Assembly: GCF_002086635.1 (NCBI RefSeq)
Contig: NZ_MVHD01000001.1
Coordinates: forward strand, 1-64,000
From: Mycobacterium alsense
GTDB taxonomy: Bacteria > Actinomycetota > Actinomycetes > Mycobacteriales > Mycobacteriaceae
Reading direction: 5' to 3'
DNA length: 64,000 bases
Shown: one piece after another, positions 10,746 to 20,168 of the stretch
How positions within the stretch are numbered: position 1 is the stretch's first letter
Layout of the letters: the number at the start of each line of letters is the position of its first letter
The notes under the pieces: model-generated
The model's database searches: none
Told to the model about the DNA's origin: nothing
What the model saw: the letters and a program-made list of their open reading frames with translations, nothing else
Translations under genes and position numbers: made by a program

Positions 10746-11048
10746 CTAGCTCGGTGCCCCGAAGAGGTCGATCGGCTTGCTGCCCGGCGCCAAGGTGACG
10801 ATGGCGCGCTTGGTGCTCTTGCGCTTGCCGTATCCGGTCCGGGTGCGCTTGCGCTTGCCCTGGCGGTTCGCGGTGTTCACCGACGCGACCTTGACGGAGA
10901 AGATCTTCTCGATGGCGATCTTGATCTGCGTCTTGTTCGAATCGGGGTGCACCACGAACGTGTAGACGTTGTCATCGAGGAGCCCGTAGGACTTCTCCGA
11001 GATGACCGGCGCCAGAATGATGTCGCGGGGGTCAGCGATGGTCGCCAT
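10746..11048 (-). CDS. rplW: 50S ribosomal protein L23
   Basis: A 100-residue L23 (uL23), with [19 protein letters not shown] at the start and [17 protein letters not shown] in the middle. It is the main exit-tunnel docking site for trigger factor and SRP. The ATG overlaps the rplD stop (ATGA). Confidence 0.96.
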   Translation of the reverse strand: MATIADPRDIILAPVISEKSYGLLDDNVYTFVVHPDSNKTQIKIAIEKIFSVKVASVNTANRQGKRKRTRTGYGKRKSTKRAIVTLAPGSKPIDLFGAPS

Positions 11049-11737
11049 CAGGCCGAAACCTCCTCGGCTGTCTGGTTGTTCGCCGCCGCGTGAGAGGCGT
11101 TGTGGGCGGCGATGTAGGCATTGAGGGCCTCGACGCTGAACACCACGTCGTCGGAGCGCAGCACGTCGTAGGTGTTGAGCTGGTCGGGCGTCAGGACATG
11201 CACGCCGGGCAGGTTGCGCACGCTTTTCGCACCGGTCTCGTCGGTGCGGCCGATGACCACCAGCACCTGCTTGCGGTCGGTCAGCGTGCCCAGGAAAGCC
11301 CTGGCGCTCTTGGTCGAAGGCGTCTGGCCCGCGACCAGCTCGGTGACGGCGTGGATGCGGCCGTTGCGGGCGCGGTCGGACAGCGCCCCGCGCAACGCCG
11401 CGGCGATCATCTTCTTGGGCGTGCGCTGGCTGTAGTCGCGCGGCTTGGGACCGTGCACGGTGCCACCGCCGGTGAACTGCGGGGCCCGCGTCGAGCCTTG
11501 GCGGGCACGGCCGGTTCCCTTCTGCCGGTAGGGCTTGCGGCCACCGCCCCTGACCTCACCGCGAGTCTTGGTCGAGTGCGTGCCCTGCCGGGCGGCCGCG
11601 CGCTGAGCGGTGACCACCTGGTGCATCAGCGCGATATTGGCCTCGGCGTCGAACAACTCGGCCGGCAGCTCGACGGAGCCGTCGACCTTGCCGTCGGGCG
11701 TCTTGACGTCAATTTTGAGCGCGTTCTTGGCAGCCAT
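11048..11737 (-). CDS. rplD: 50S ribosomal protein L4
   Basis: A 229-residue L4 (uL4). The extended loop [19 protein letters not shown] reaches the exit-tunnel constriction. In E. coli L4 is also the autogenous repressor of the S10 operon; whether that holds here is unknown, but the roughly 290-base leader upstream of rpsJ leaves room for such control. The ATG at 11737 overlaps the rplC stop (TGATG); a GTG one codon earlier is the alternative. Confidence 0.96.
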   Translation of the reverse strand: MAAKNALKIDVKTPDGKVDGSVELPAELFDAEANIALMHQVVTAQRAAARQGTHSTKTRGEVRGGGRKPYRQKGTGRARQGSTRAPQFTGGGTVHGPKPRDYSQRTPKKMIAAALRGALSDRARNGRIHAVTELVAGQTPSTKSARAFLGTLTDRKQVLVVIGRTDETGAKSVRNLPGVHVLTPDQLNTYDVLRSDDVVFSVEALNAYIAAHNASHAAANNQTAEEVSA

Positions 11738-12390
11738 CACTTCTCACCTCGTTTGACCGCGCTGCGGACCATCACGAGGCCACCGGTGCGTCCGGGGACC
11801 GCGCCCTTGATCAGCAGCACGCCGTTCTCGGTATCGACCTTGTGCACCAACAGGTTCTGCACGGTCACCCGGTCGTTGCCCATCCGGCCGGCCATCCGGG
11901 TGCCCTTGAAGACACGCGCCGGGGTGGCGCAGCCGCCGATGGAACCCGGCCTGCGGTGCACCGCCTGCGCGCCGTGGCTGGCGCCCTGACCGCGGAAGCC
12001 GTGCCGCTTCATGGTTCCGGCGAAGCCCTTGCCCTTGGAGGTGCCGGTCACGTCGACGTAGGTGCCGTCGGCGAAGATCTCGGCGGTCAGCTCCTGGCCG
12101 ACCTCGTATTCGGCGGCGGCGTCCGAGTTGTCCAGGCGCAACTCGGCCAGGTACCGGCGCGGGTTGACGCCCGCGGCGGTGTACTGACCGGTCACCGGCT
12201 TGTTGACCTTGCGCGGGCTGATCTCGCCGTAGGCCAACTGGACGGCGCTGTAGCCGTCGCGCTCGGGCGTGCGGATGCGGGTCACCACGTTGGGCCCGGC
12301 CTTGACCACCGTCACGGGCACGACCTTGTTGTTCTCGTCGAACACCTGCGTCATGCCCAGCTTGGTACCCAGGATGCCTCTTCTTGCCAT
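11737..12390 (-). CDS. rplC: 50S ribosomal protein L3
   Basis: A 217-residue L3 (uL3), full length: [19 protein letters not shown] and the conserved [21 protein letters not shown] loop region that reaches the peptidyl transferase centre (a linezolid-resistance site, Cys154 in M. tuberculosis numbering). It lies 14 bases after rpsJ. Confidence 0.97.
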   Translation of the reverse strand: MARRGILGTKLGMTQVFDENNKVVPVTVVKAGPNVVTRIRTPERDGYSAVQLAYGEISPRKVNKPVTGQYTAAGVNPRRYLAELRLDNSDAAAEYEVGQELTAEIFADGTYVDVTGTSKGKGFAGTMKRHGFRGQGASHGAQAVHRRPGSIGGCATPARVFKGTRMAGRMGNDRVTVQNLLVHKVDTENGVLLIKGAVPGRTGGLVMVRSAVKRGEK

Positions 12391-12404
12391 GGGTTCTGGA
12401 TCTC

Positions 12405-12710
12405 CTACTGGATGTTGACGTCGACGCTGGCCGGCAGGTCGATGCGCATCAGCGCGTCGACCGTCTTCGGCGTGGGATCGAGGATGTCGATCAACCGCTT
12501 GTGGGTGCGCATCTCGAAGTGCTCCCGCGAGTCCTTGTACTTGTGCGGAGAGCGGATGACGCAGTACACGTTCTTCTCGGTCGGCAGCGGCACCGGACCC
12601 ACGACGCTGGCACCCGTGCGGACGACGGTCTCGACGATCTTGCGCGCCGACGCGTCGATGGCCTCATGGTCGTAGGCCTTGAGCCTGATGCGGATCTTCT
12701 GTCCCGCCAC
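12405..12710 (-). CDS. rpsJ: 30S ribosomal protein S10
   Basis: A 101-residue S10 (uS10), which also serves as NusE in antitermination. The start is the GTG at 12710 ([16 protein letters not shown]), chosen because AGGAG lies 4 bases upstream and the length matches the family. A longer open frame to 12761 is non-homologous leader. It is the first gene of an 11-gene ribosomal operon. Confidence 0.97.
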   Translation of the reverse strand: MAGQKIRIRLKAYDHEAIDASARKIVETVVRTGASVVGPVPLPTEKNVYCVIRSPHKYKDSREHFEMRTHKRLIDILDPTPKTVDALMRIDLPASVDVNIQ

Positions 12711-13004
12711 GCTTCTCCTGCCCTCACTCTTCGCGAAGCCCGTACCCGGGCTTACGTTCACGTCTCAGGTGCCTCCCAGCGCGCCAATCGGCCGGCCCAC
12801 CGTGGGCCGATCGAGCGTCGCGCCGGGCACTGCGCCGCTGTTTACCTGTCGTGGTCCACCGGCCCCCGCGGTCGGGTGTGTCACCCTTACGCAGCCTCGC
12901 TCGCGACCAAATTAGTCGCGTTCCGAGGATGGGACCGGACGCGCCCGTTGTGGGCGCTGGTCGTATGCCCCGGCCAGGCCAGAACCTGGCGAAAGGCAAC
13001 CTGA
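12711..13004 (-). promoter_or_regulatory. S10 operon leader
   Basis: About 290 bases between the promoter and rpsJ hold no gene. An inverted repeat CGCGAC/GTCGCG (12902-12907 and 12915-12920, 7-base loop) lies in it. The length fits a structured ribosomal-protein leader, but I recognise no known class. Confidence 0.45.
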
Positions 13005-13034
13005 ACAGTATGCCTCAGATCATTGCTCGGTCAA
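13005..13034 (-). promoter_or_regulatory. S10 operon promoter
   Basis: On the minus strand TTGACC (13029-13034), an 18-bp spacer and TACTGT (13005-13010) make a strong housekeeping-sigma promoter, about 290 bases upstream of rpsJ. Confidence 0.75.
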
Positions 13035-13057
13035 AATTCGGCGCCGACCGGACGGCC

Positions 13058-13717
13058 TCAGGCACCTGCCGATTCGATACTGACCGCGCTGGCCCTCCGC
13101 TGCGCGCGCTGGACGTGCAGGAAGCCGTCGACGGCCGCGCGCGCGCATTCGAAGTAATCGAAGTCGGGCAGGGTGGACAGGCGGCCCAGGACCAGCGGGC
13201 CGATCAGTAGCGCGATCGCGCGCGACCGGTCGACCTCGCCCAGCTCGGCGGCGGCCTCCGCGCTGTCGAATATCGCGTCGAACGGCGCCGCGTACTGCTG
13301 GGCGATGCGCTCGCGCAGGGTGGTGATCGAGGCGCTGTCGGCCACGGGGGTGTGACGGGGTTCCGGCAACTCCTCCAGGTCGCGGCCGAGGGCCAGCCAC
13401 GACATCGCGGTCAGGGCGGCCGGTGCGTGCGCCACGACTTCGGCCTGGGCCAGCACCAACGCGACGAGCCGATCGCGCAGCGATCCGTCGGCCGGCGGCA
13501 TGGGCGGCGGCGGTATCAGGCTGTTGAATGCCGCTGCCAGCAAATCGTTTCCGCTCGGGAAGTGGCGATACAGCGTCGCCCTGGCTACGTTGGCACTACG
13601 GGTGACCGCGTCGACGGTCACCGCGCTGGGCCCCCCGGAACGCAGCAGCGCGGACGCCGCCTCGAGCAGACGGGCCCGGGACCGCGCCGGCCGGGGATCG
13701 GTACTCGCGCCGGTAAT
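13058..13717 (-). CDS. TetR-family repressor, probable ATT start
   Basis: A TetR repressor next to a divergent MFS exporter, which it probably controls. The HTH reads SAVTVDAVTRSANVARATLYRHF. No ATG, GTG or TTG exists upstream of the HTH in the open frame, which begins after a TAA at 13748-13750; the first in-frame GTG (13621) would delete helix 1 of the DNA-binding domain. The frame upstream does encode a normal TetR N-terminus (RARLLEAASALLRSGGPSA). An ATT at 13717, preceded by GGGAGG at 9 bases, would give a regular 219-residue protein. I propose ATT as the start; a truncated annotation from 13621 is likely in databases. Confidence 0.75.
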   Translation of the reverse strand: MTGASTDPRPARSRARLLEAASALLRSGGPSAVTVDAVTRSANVARATLYRHFPSGNDLLAAAFNSLIPPPPMPPADGSLRDRLVALVLAQAEVVAHAPAALTAMSWLALGRDLEELPEPRHTPVADSASITTLRERIAQQYAAPFDAIFDSAEAAAELGEVDRSRAIALLIGPLVLGRLSTLPDFDYFECARAAVDGFLHVQRAQRRASAVSIESAGA

Positions 13718-13734
13718 TGTGAGCCACCTCCCTG

Positions 13735-13780
13735 TTTGGGAACGAGATTATCGGCTACTTCCGAGACTACTGGTCCCAAA
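13735..13780. promoter_or_regulatory. Candidate operator between TetR and MFS genes
   Basis: The divergent intergenic region holds an inverted repeat TTTGGGA (13735-13741) and TCCCAAA (13774-13780). Between the arms are two similar half-sites, CGAGATTA (13744) and CGAGACTA (13762). These are plausible TetR binding sites. Confidence 0.45.
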
Positions 13781-13813
13781 AATCCTTCCGCCCCCGTTAG
13801 GAGGCACCTCACT

Positions 13814-15385
13814 ATGGCCGACACCCTGGTACGGCCTGATCAGCGTACTGATCCGACGCGCATCGGTGGTAGTCCCCGAGCCCGAAACTGGACACTGGCC
13901 GTCGCCTGCATGGGCGTCGCGCTGGTGGTCGCGTCGATGACCGCGCTCAACACGGCGCTGGGAGACCTCGCGGTCGCCACGTCTGCCACCCAGTCGCAGC
14001 TGACCTGGATCGTCGACGGCTACACCGTCGCGCTGGCGTGCCTGCTGCTGCCCGCCGGGGCGATCGGCGACCGCTACGGCAGGCGCGGCGCGCTGCTCGT
14101 CGGCCTGGTGGTGTTCGCCCTGGGCTCCGCGGCGCCGGCGCTCCTGCACAGCCCGCTGCAGATCATCGCGGGCCGCGCGGTGGCCGGTGCCGGCGCCGCC
14201 TTCGTGATGCCCGCGACGCTGTCCCTTTTGACCGTGGCCCATCCGAAGGAAGATCGCATCAAGGCCGTCGGCATCTGGGCGGGCACGGCCGGTTCCGGCG
14301 GGGTGCTGGGGATGCTCGGATCCGGCCTGCTGCTTCGCTTTTGGGACTGGCACGCGATCTTCTGGTCGCTGGGCGTCGCCGCGCTGGCGATCTTCGCCCT
14401 GGCCTGCACGGTCGCGTCGTCGCGCGAGGACGACGCGCCCCGGATCGACGCGTTGGGGGCGGTGCTGATCGGGGCGTCGGTCGCGATCGCGGTGGCGGCG
14501 ATCCTGGAGGCGCCCAACCGCGGCTGGAGCGACCCGCTGATCTGGGGCGGGCTGGTCGCGGGAGCGATCATCGCCGCGGTGTTCGGGGTGGTCGAATTCC
14601 TCCAGCGCCACCCGCTGCTGGACGTTCGCCTGTTCGCCGACCCCGCCTTCGCCACCGGCGTCGCGACGATCGTCGTCCTGTTCGGCGCGACCTTCGGTTT
14701 CTTCTACCTGGGTATGCAGTACGTCCAGCAGATCATGGGCTACTCGCCGCTGATGACGGCCATGGCGTTCGGCCCGTTCATGGTGCCATTGGGCATTTTC
14801 TCGGCGCTGTCGTTCTGGTACGTGCCCAAGCTGGGCCTGCGGCTGGTGCTGTTCGTGGGCACGCTGGTGATGGCCGCCGGCTTCCTGAGCATGGGGACGC
14901 TCGACCTGCATTCGACATTCTTCGATCTGGCCTGGCCGACACTGATCCTCAGCACCGGCATCGGATTCTGCACCGCGCCAACGACGTCGGCGATCATGGG
15001 TGCGGTTTCCGACGAGAAGCAGGGCGTCGCGTCCGCGGTGAACGACACGTCGCGGGAGGTGGGCGGGGCGCTGGGCATCGCCGTGGCCGGGTCGATACTG
15101 GCGGGGCGCTACTCGAAGGAAGTCGCGCCGCAGTTGACGGCGTACCCCGAGCCCGTCCGCGGCGCGGCGACCGATTCGCTGGCCAAGGCCGTCGAGGTGG
15201 CGGACAAGCTCGGGCCGCAGGGCCGGCCGCTGGCCGAGTTGAGCAAGGCGGCGTTCATGACATCGATGCACGCCTCGACGACGGTGCTGGCCGTGATCGT
15301 CGCCATCGCCGCGGTCCTGATCGGGGTGTGGGCCCCGGGGCGCGACGGCCGGCAGCTGGAGCCGGTGCGTCGGCTGGTGGCCTAG
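13814..15385 (+). CDS. MFS drug-efflux transporter, DHA2 (EmrB/QacA) type
   Basis: A 523-residue integral membrane protein with about 14 hydrophobic segments. Motif A of the major facilitator superfamily is seen as GDRYGRRGAL after helix 2, and TAPTTSAIMG fits the DHA2 helix-11/12 region. Such proteins export drugs or metabolites by proton antiport. The ATG at 13814 has AGGAGG at 13798-13803; the open frame is longer upstream but non-coding. It is divergent from the TetR gene. I see no way to predict the substrate. Confidence 0.9.
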   Translation: MADTLVRPDQRTDPTRIGGSPRARNWTLAVACMGVALVVASMTALNTALGDLAVATSATQSQLTWIVDGYTVALACLLLPAGAIGDRYGRRGALLVGLVVFALGSAAPALLHSPLQIIAGRAVAGAGAAFVMPATLSLLTVAHPKEDRIKAVGIWAGTAGSGGVLGMLGSGLLLRFWDWHAIFWSLGVAALAIFALACTVASSREDDAPRIDALGAVLIGASVAIAVAAILEAPNRGWSDPLIWGGLVAGAIIAAVFGVVEFLQRHPLLDVRLFADPAFATGVATIVVLFGATFGFFYLGMQYVQQIMGYSPLMTAMAFGPFMVPLGIFSALSFWYVPKLGLRLVLFVGTLVMAAGFLSMGTLDLHSTFFDLAWPTLILSTGIGFCTAPTTSAIMGAVSDEKQGVASAVNDTSREVGGALGIAVAGSILAGRYSKEVAPQLTAYPEPVRGAATDSLAKAVEVADKLGPQGRPLAELSKAAFMTSMHASTTVLAVIVAIAAVLIGVWAPGRDGRQLEPVRRLVA

Positions 15386-15493
15386 AGATCGTCTGAAAAC
15401 GCCTCGGCCGATCCCGGGTGGGCGATACCATCCGGCTTGAGGACCGTGCGTCACGGGGAGGCGGACGATGTCGAGGTTAGCCGGGGGAGCGGA

Positions 15494-16381
15494 ATGTCCT
15501 ATGTGATCGCAACGCCCGAGTATGTGGCGGCCGCCGCGCTGGATCTGATGAACATCGGGTCCGCGGTCAGCGACGCCAACTCCGCAGCGTTGGGTCCCGT
15601 GTCCAGCGTGGCGCCGGCGGGCGCCGACGAGGTGTCGGCGAGCATCGCGAGCCTCTTCGACGCGCACGCGCAGGCCTACCAGGCCATCAGCGCGGCGGCG
15701 CAGGCCTTCCATGCGCAGTTCGTCCAGCTGATGAGCTCCGGCGCGGAGCAATACGCCCTCGCCGAGGCCGCCAACGCCAGCCCGCTGGGCCAGGGCGTGT
15801 TCGGCGGTGGCCTGAATGGAAGCAACGCGCCCAGCCAGGCCTTGAACGCCGCGTCGACCGCCCAGCCGCTGGTCGGCGGTGCGGCCTCGGCCGGGTCCGC
15901 GGCGGCGGGGGTGCCGGCGGGGCTGGCCGGTAGCGCGGCGCCCGCCGCTTCGATGTCGCCGGCCATGGCCGGATCCGCGGCGGCGGTTGCCCCCGCGTCG
16001 GCGGCGCCGGTCGCGCTACCGCCGACGGCTGCTCCGCTCGCGGCGGCCCCGGCCGTCGCGCCGCTGGCTTCGGCCCCGCTGGCGCCGGCCGGCACGCCCG
16101 CGGCGGCGATCCCGGCGGGCCCGCCGGTGGCTGCGGACGTCGCTCCCGTCGCGGCCACGCCCGCATCGGTTGCCGCCCCGGTGGCGGCCGTCCAGGCGGA
16201 AGCACCGGTGGTCTCCCCGGCCGCGCAGGCCATGCCGATCGGTACACCGCTCACCGCGGCGCCCGCGGCAACCCCGAACTATTCGCCCGCCACGCCGCCC
16301 TATTCCCCCGCAGCGGCGGCCACCAGGGAGCAGCCTGCGGTGCCGGGCGAGCCGGTCGAAATACCGCCCCAGTCGGCCTGA
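15494..16381 (+). CDS. PE family protein with Ala/Pro-rich C-terminus
   Basis: A 295-residue PE protein. The PE domain ([18 protein letters not shown] to about residue 100) is complete, including the conserved [14 protein letters not shown]. The rest is almost entirely Ala, Pro, Val and Gly, ending in YSPATPPYSPAAA. The ATG at 15494 follows GGGGGAG; the open frame continues upstream without homology. No PPE partner is adjacent. Similar architecture to the PE protein at 30566-31351, so the two are probably related by duplication. Confidence 0.85.
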   Translation: MSYVIATPEYVAAAALDLMNIGSAVSDANSAALGPVSSVAPAGADEVSASIASLFDAHAQAYQAISAAAQAFHAQFVQLMSSGAEQYALAEAANASPLGQGVFGGGLNGSNAPSQALNAASTAQPLVGGAASAGSAAAGVPAGLAGSAAPAASMSPAMAGSAAAVAPASAAPVALPPTAAPLAAAPAVAPLASAPLAPAGTPAAAIPAGPPVAADVAPVAATPASVAAPVAAVQAEAPVVSPAAQAMPIGTPLTAAPAATPNYSPATPPYSPAAAATREQPAVPGEPVEIPPQSA

Positions 16382-16397
16382 TACCGAAAACCTGGTT

Positions 16398-17837
16398 TCA
16401 TCGGACGAATTCCGCGGCCCGGTGCCCGAGCATCACGATGGTCGCGTGCGGTCCGCGGCTGGGGACCGCGGGCAGGATGGAACCGTCGATCACCCAAAGG
16501 TTTTCGATGCCGTAGACCCGGCAGCGCGGGTCGACGACGGCGCGCGGGTCACCGTCGGGCCCCATCGGCGCGCTGCAGCACAGGTGCTGCGACGTTGACC
16601 AGACGGCTGGACCGATGTGCGTGACCGCGCCGAACAGTTCGCGGGCCAATTCGGTGCCCAGGCGCAGCGCCTCGACATCCGCGGGCTCGCTGTCGTAGCG
16701 ATGCTCGATGTGGAGCGGTACCCCAAAATCGTCGGACGCCAGCGTCATTCGTCCACGCGCCCGAGGCCGCATGAGCGCCACCCCGATATGCGGCCAGTCC
16801 CGATGTCCGGCGGTGCCGTCGCCCGTCATCGCTACGAAACCACCCGTGTAGGGCCTTATTTCGATTCCGTCGGCGGTGCTGAGCACCACCTCCAGCACGG
16901 GCCGATCCACGGCCACCGCCCAGTTCGTCGGCAACACCCATTCGGGATGGTCGCTGCACCCCGACCCGACCGGCAACGCCGCCAACACGTCGACGCCGGC
17001 CCGCCGCAACATTGCCTCCTCCCCGATGCCCGAGACCATCAGCAGATGCGCCGATCCAATCGCACCGGCGCACAGGATGATCCGATCGCCGGACAGTGCC
17101 GTCGGCCCCTCGGGACCGATGGCGTCGACACCCACAGCGGTTGTCGCCGAAAAGCGCAGCCGAACCGCGCGGGTATGAGCCAGCAGCGTCAGGTTGGGCC
17201 GATCCAGCGCGGGTATCAGGTAGCCGGCGCCGGAGCTGGTGCGGACGCCGTCGACGATGTTGAGCGGGACCGCGCCCACACCGGACGGCAGTTCGGGTCC
17301 CACGTCGTTGAGGTCGGCGATCCACGGAAACCCGGCGCGCCGGGCGGCGGCGACGAACGTTTCCGTGGCACCGGTCATGTCGTGCGTTCGGCGAACGGGT
17401 ATGGGCCCACTGTCGCCGTGGGCCGGGGTGTCGAAGTCCAGGTCGGTCTCGATGGCCCGGAAATGATCGACGACGTCAGACCATGCCCACCCGGGTATCC
17501 GGTGCCGGTCGAAGTCGCTGGGCAGGCCGCGGCAGAAGTAGCCGCCGTTGACCGCGCCGGAACCCCCGATCGTCGCCCCACGCACGATCGGCAACTGGCG
17601 CGCGTGTTGATCGGTCAGCCGGGTCAGATACCGCTGGACCAGCGGGCTGCCGGTCCCGATCGGCAGGCGCAGGCCGTTGGTGGTCTGGGCCAGCAACCCC
17701 GGGTCCTCGAGTCCGGGACCCGTCTCCACGACGGTCACGGTGCGGCCGGGGTCCGCGGAAAGGCGTTCGGCAACAACCGATCCAGCGCTGCCGGCGCCGA
17801 CGATCAGCACATCGCTGTGCGGTACGGCTTTAGTCAA
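16398..17837 (-). CDS. mftG: Mycofactocin system GMC oxidoreductase MftG
   Basis: A 479-residue GMC-family flavoprotein. The FAD site is SDVLIVGAGSAGSVVAERL; the GMC signatures are GATIGGSGAVNGGYF and the C-terminal YGIENLWVIDGSILP plus PSRGPHATIVM. MftG is reported to re-oxidise reduced mycofactocin and pass electrons to the respiratory chain. It is the last gene of the mft cluster, 12 bases after mftF. It matches the Rv0697 position in M. tuberculosis. Confidence 0.92.
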   Translation of the reverse strand: MTKAVPHSDVLIVGAGSAGSVVAERLSADPGRTVTVVETGPGLEDPGLLAQTTNGLRLPIGTGSPLVQRYLTRLTDQHARQLPIVRGATIGGSGAVNGGYFCRGLPSDFDRHRIPGWAWSDVVDHFRAIETDLDFDTPAHGDSGPIPVRRTHDMTGATETFVAAARRAGFPWIADLNDVGPELPSGVGAVPLNIVDGVRTSSGAGYLIPALDRPNLTLLAHTRAVRLRFSATTAVGVDAIGPEGPTALSGDRIILCAGAIGSAHLLMVSGIGEEAMLRRAGVDVLAALPVGSGCSDHPEWVLPTNWAVAVDRPVLEVVLSTADGIEIRPYTGGFVAMTGDGTAGHRDWPHIGVALMRPRARGRMTLASDDFGVPLHIEHRYDSEPADVEALRLGTELARELFGAVTHIGPAVWSTSQHLCCSAPMGPDGDPRAVVDPRCRVYGIENLWVIDGSILPAVPSRGPHATIVMLGHRAAEFVR

Positions 17838-17849
17838 GGCGGGTCGAGG

Positions 17850-19262
17850 CTACGTGCGGATCTGCGGTTTGAGCGCGCGCACGTTGCGTTCGCGCGCCAC
17901 ACCCCACCACAACCCCAGGCCGTAGGCCAGGTCGTCGACGCGCTTGAGCACGAGGTAGGTCAGCAGCCCGATCGGCTCGGCCTCCTCGCCGGTGGCGTCG
18001 CGGCGGCGCAGCCAGTCCACCACGCCGTCCATGACCGCCGCGACCAACACCACCCGCCTGCACTGCCGCGACAGGACGGCCGCCAGCAACGCCAGCGGCC
18101 AGTAGTGCCGGCACAGGGCCGACGCCAGCTGCAGGGCCGCCGACCACAGACCGCGGGTCGCGATCGCGACGACGTCCAGCAACGAGGTCTCGGCGCCGCG
18201 CATCGCCTTGGCGATGCGCCCACCGGTCAGCAGGGCGAGCGCGATCGAGGCGAGCTGGCTGAGGCTGGTCCCCAGCGCCATGAGTATCCAGGCCATCAGC
18301 GCCCAGCCGGAAATCACCACCGGGGCCGTCTTGTCCGGATGGCGCACGGACAGCGGCGCCGCCGAACCACCATAGAACGCCTTGCGCGCCAGCCAATCCC
18401 GTAACTCGGTGCGGTGGTCGTGGGCCACCTGCGCAATCGGCTCGTAGCGCAGCCGGGTACCCGCTTCGATGAGTCGCCAGCACAGATCGACGTCCTCGCC
18501 GGACTGCATGGTCTCGTCGAACCCCCCGACGTCGCGGATGGCCGAGCGGCGACAGATGATGGCGGCGCTGGGGACGTAGGACACCGTGCTGTGCGGCAGC
18601 ACCGGGGCCTCGCGCTCCCCGAGGTCCAACGACGAGTGCACCGCCTCGTAGCGCGCCACCAGGTTCTCGCGTTGCGACAACCCCACGATGCGGGGCGCTA
18701 CCAGGGCGACGGTGGGATCGCAGAAGTGACCGAGCAGGGCTTCCAGCCAGCCCCGGCGCGGCGTCACGTCGGAGTCCAGGAACGCGACGAAGTCGGTCGT
18801 GCAGGCGGCCAGCCCGGTGTTGCGCGCCGCCGCCGGACCCTTGCTGTGGGCGTGGCGCAACACCTCGACATCGCAGTGCGCGCCGATGAAGTCTTCGGGC
18901 TCGATCGGCGGGAACGAGCCGTCGTCGACCACGATGACTCGCAGCCCACGCAGCGAGCTCACCAGGCGGCGTGCACCGGAAACGTTGTCCCGCACCGGGA
19001 TTACCACGGTCACGTCGCGGTGCGACGGGCCGCCGGCGGGCCGGGGGTGGGCCACCGTGGCGTCCAGCAGGGTGCGGGCCAACTGCGCGCTCATGTCGTC
19101 GCGGACCTTCAGCCGGCCGTCGGACAGCATGCTCTGCGCGGCGGGGGCCAACTTCAGCAGCCGCGTCGGCGAGCCGCCCAGCAGGGCCGAGCCGTCGCCG
19201 AGCACCCGGACGCGGCGGTCGACCTGGACGGCGAATCCGTCCGGCAGCCGGGTGGCGGTCAT
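17850..19262 (-). CDS. mftF: Mycofactocin glycosyltransferase MftF
   Basis: A 470-residue membrane-associated family 2 glycosyltransferase that adds beta-1,4-glucoses to the mycofactocin precursor. The GT2 domain has [18 protein letters not shown] and the DxD motif in [12 protein letters not shown]; two or three hydrophobic segments near residues 340-420 suggest membrane attachment. The ATG at 19262 overlaps the mftE stop by 4 bases; the open frame extends upstream without homology. Confidence 0.93.
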   Translation of the reverse strand: MTATRLPDGFAVQVDRRVRVLGDGSALLGGSPTRLLKLAPAAQSMLSDGRLKVRDDMSAQLARTLLDATVAHPRPAGGPSHRDVTVVIPVRDNVSGARRLVSSLRGLRVIVVDDGSFPPIEPEDFIGAHCDVEVLRHAHSKGPAAARNTGLAACTTDFVAFLDSDVTPRRGWLEALLGHFCDPTVALVAPRIVGLSQRENLVARYEAVHSSLDLGEREAPVLPHSTVSYVPSAAIICRRSAIRDVGGFDETMQSGEDVDLCWRLIEAGTRLRYEPIAQVAHDHRTELRDWLARKAFYGGSAAPLSVRHPDKTAPVVISGWALMAWILMALGTSLSQLASIALALLTGGRIAKAMRGAETSLLDVVAIATRGLWSAALQLASALCRHYWPLALLAAVLSRQCRRVVLVAAVMDGVVDWLRRRDATGEEAEPIGLLTYLVLKRVDDLAYGLGLWWGVARERNVRALKPQIRT

Positions 19263-19990
19263 GTCAGCATCCCGCCGTGCCCCGGCGACCACCGGGCGAC
19301 CCGACGGGCGCACTCCTCGACCATCCCGGCGAAGATGCGTCGCCCGTCGGTGGCGGTCGCGGTGGTCGGGTCCCCCAACACCCCGGCCCGGCTGACCGCC
19401 GCGACTCCCCCGCGGCGCATCGCGGGAAGCAATTCGGGCAGCGGTGCCCGGTTACCGGGAAGCCACCGGTCGGTCAGCACGTCGGCCGGCGAGATATGCA
19501 GCAACACCGATGTTTCGGTATGGCCGGCGTGGGCGTCGCCGCCCGGGGCGACGCAGGGGCACCATCCGGCGTCGCGGCCTTCGGCCCGCAGCCGGCCCAC
19601 CGCCTCGTTCAAGGCGTCGACGTTGCCGCCGTGGCCGTTGACGAAGACCAGCCGCCCGGCCCAGCACGCGGCTGACCTGCCGTACTCCACCAGCAGCAGC
19701 GCTAGCGCCGCGCCGCCGATGGAGATCGTTCCGGCGAAGTCCTGGTGCTCGCCGCTGGCGCCGTAGGCGATGGCCGGCGCCACCAACCAAGGCTGCTCGA
19801 GGCGCGCCCGCGCGCCACGGGCGACCGCGGTCGCAATGCGGGTGTCGGTGTCCAAGGGCAGGTGTGGACCGTGTTGTTCGGTCGACCCCAGCGGGACCAT
19901 TATCGACGGCGAGGTGCTTGATAGCTGGCTCGACGTCGCCGTTCCTAATTCGCCGAGTACGGGCACTCGGTGATGGTAGGACGAATTCAC
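19259..19990 (-). CDS. mftE: Mycofactocin maturation peptidase MftE (creatininase family)
   Basis: A 243-residue creatininase-family metallopeptidase, which releases the C-terminal Val-Tyr dipeptide from MftC-processed MftA to yield AHDP. Metal ligands are visible in [21 protein letters not shown] and HAGHTE. The start is the GTG at 19990. That GTG overlaps the stop of a possible 29-codon leader ORF (GTGA). It is separated from mftD by 178 bases, unlike the tightly packed rest of the cluster. Confidence 0.92.
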   Translation of the reverse strand: MNSSYHHRVPVLGELGTATSSQLSSTSPSIMVPLGSTEQHGPHLPLDTDTRIATAVARGARARLEQPWLVAPAIAYGASGEHQDFAGTISIGGAALALLLVEYGRSAACWAGRLVFVNGHGGNVDALNEAVGRLRAEGRDAGWCPCVAPGGDAHAGHTETSVLLHISPADVLTDRWLPGNRAPLPELLPAMRRGGVAAVSRAGVLGDPTTATATDGRRIFAGMVEECARRVARWSPGHGGMLT

Positions 19991-20076
19991 CTGGCGTGCA
20001 CCAATTGTTGACGTTTGAAAATTAATTTTTTTCCGGTGTGTACACCGAACGGACGAATTCCCGGCTCGTTCGTCAC
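19987..20076 (-). CDS. Possible 29-residue leader peptide coupled to mftE
   Basis: A GTG at 20076 with GAGG 5 bases upstream opens a 29-residue frame (starts TNEPGIRPFGVHTGKKL, basic C-terminus) whose TGA overlaps the mftE GTG by 4 bases. No known peptide is recognised. It could be a translational-coupling leader or chance. Conservation in related species would decide. Confidence 0.35.
   Translation of the reverse strand: MTNEPGIRPFGVHTGKKLIFKRQQLVHAR
20034..20047. promoter_or_regulatory. Palindrome in the mftD-mftE gap
   Basis: CGGTGT and ACACCG flank a 2-base centre, next to a run of seven T on the plus strand. The AT-rich gap differs from its surroundings and may hold a second promoter or operator for mftEFG. 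Confidence 0.35.
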
Positions 20077-20168
20077 GGTCGCCTCGCGAGCACCAGAATT
20101 TTCGCGACGCCGATTGCGGATTAACACGGAAATGAAATCACTGGTAAAGGGACCAATATGCCCCGAAT

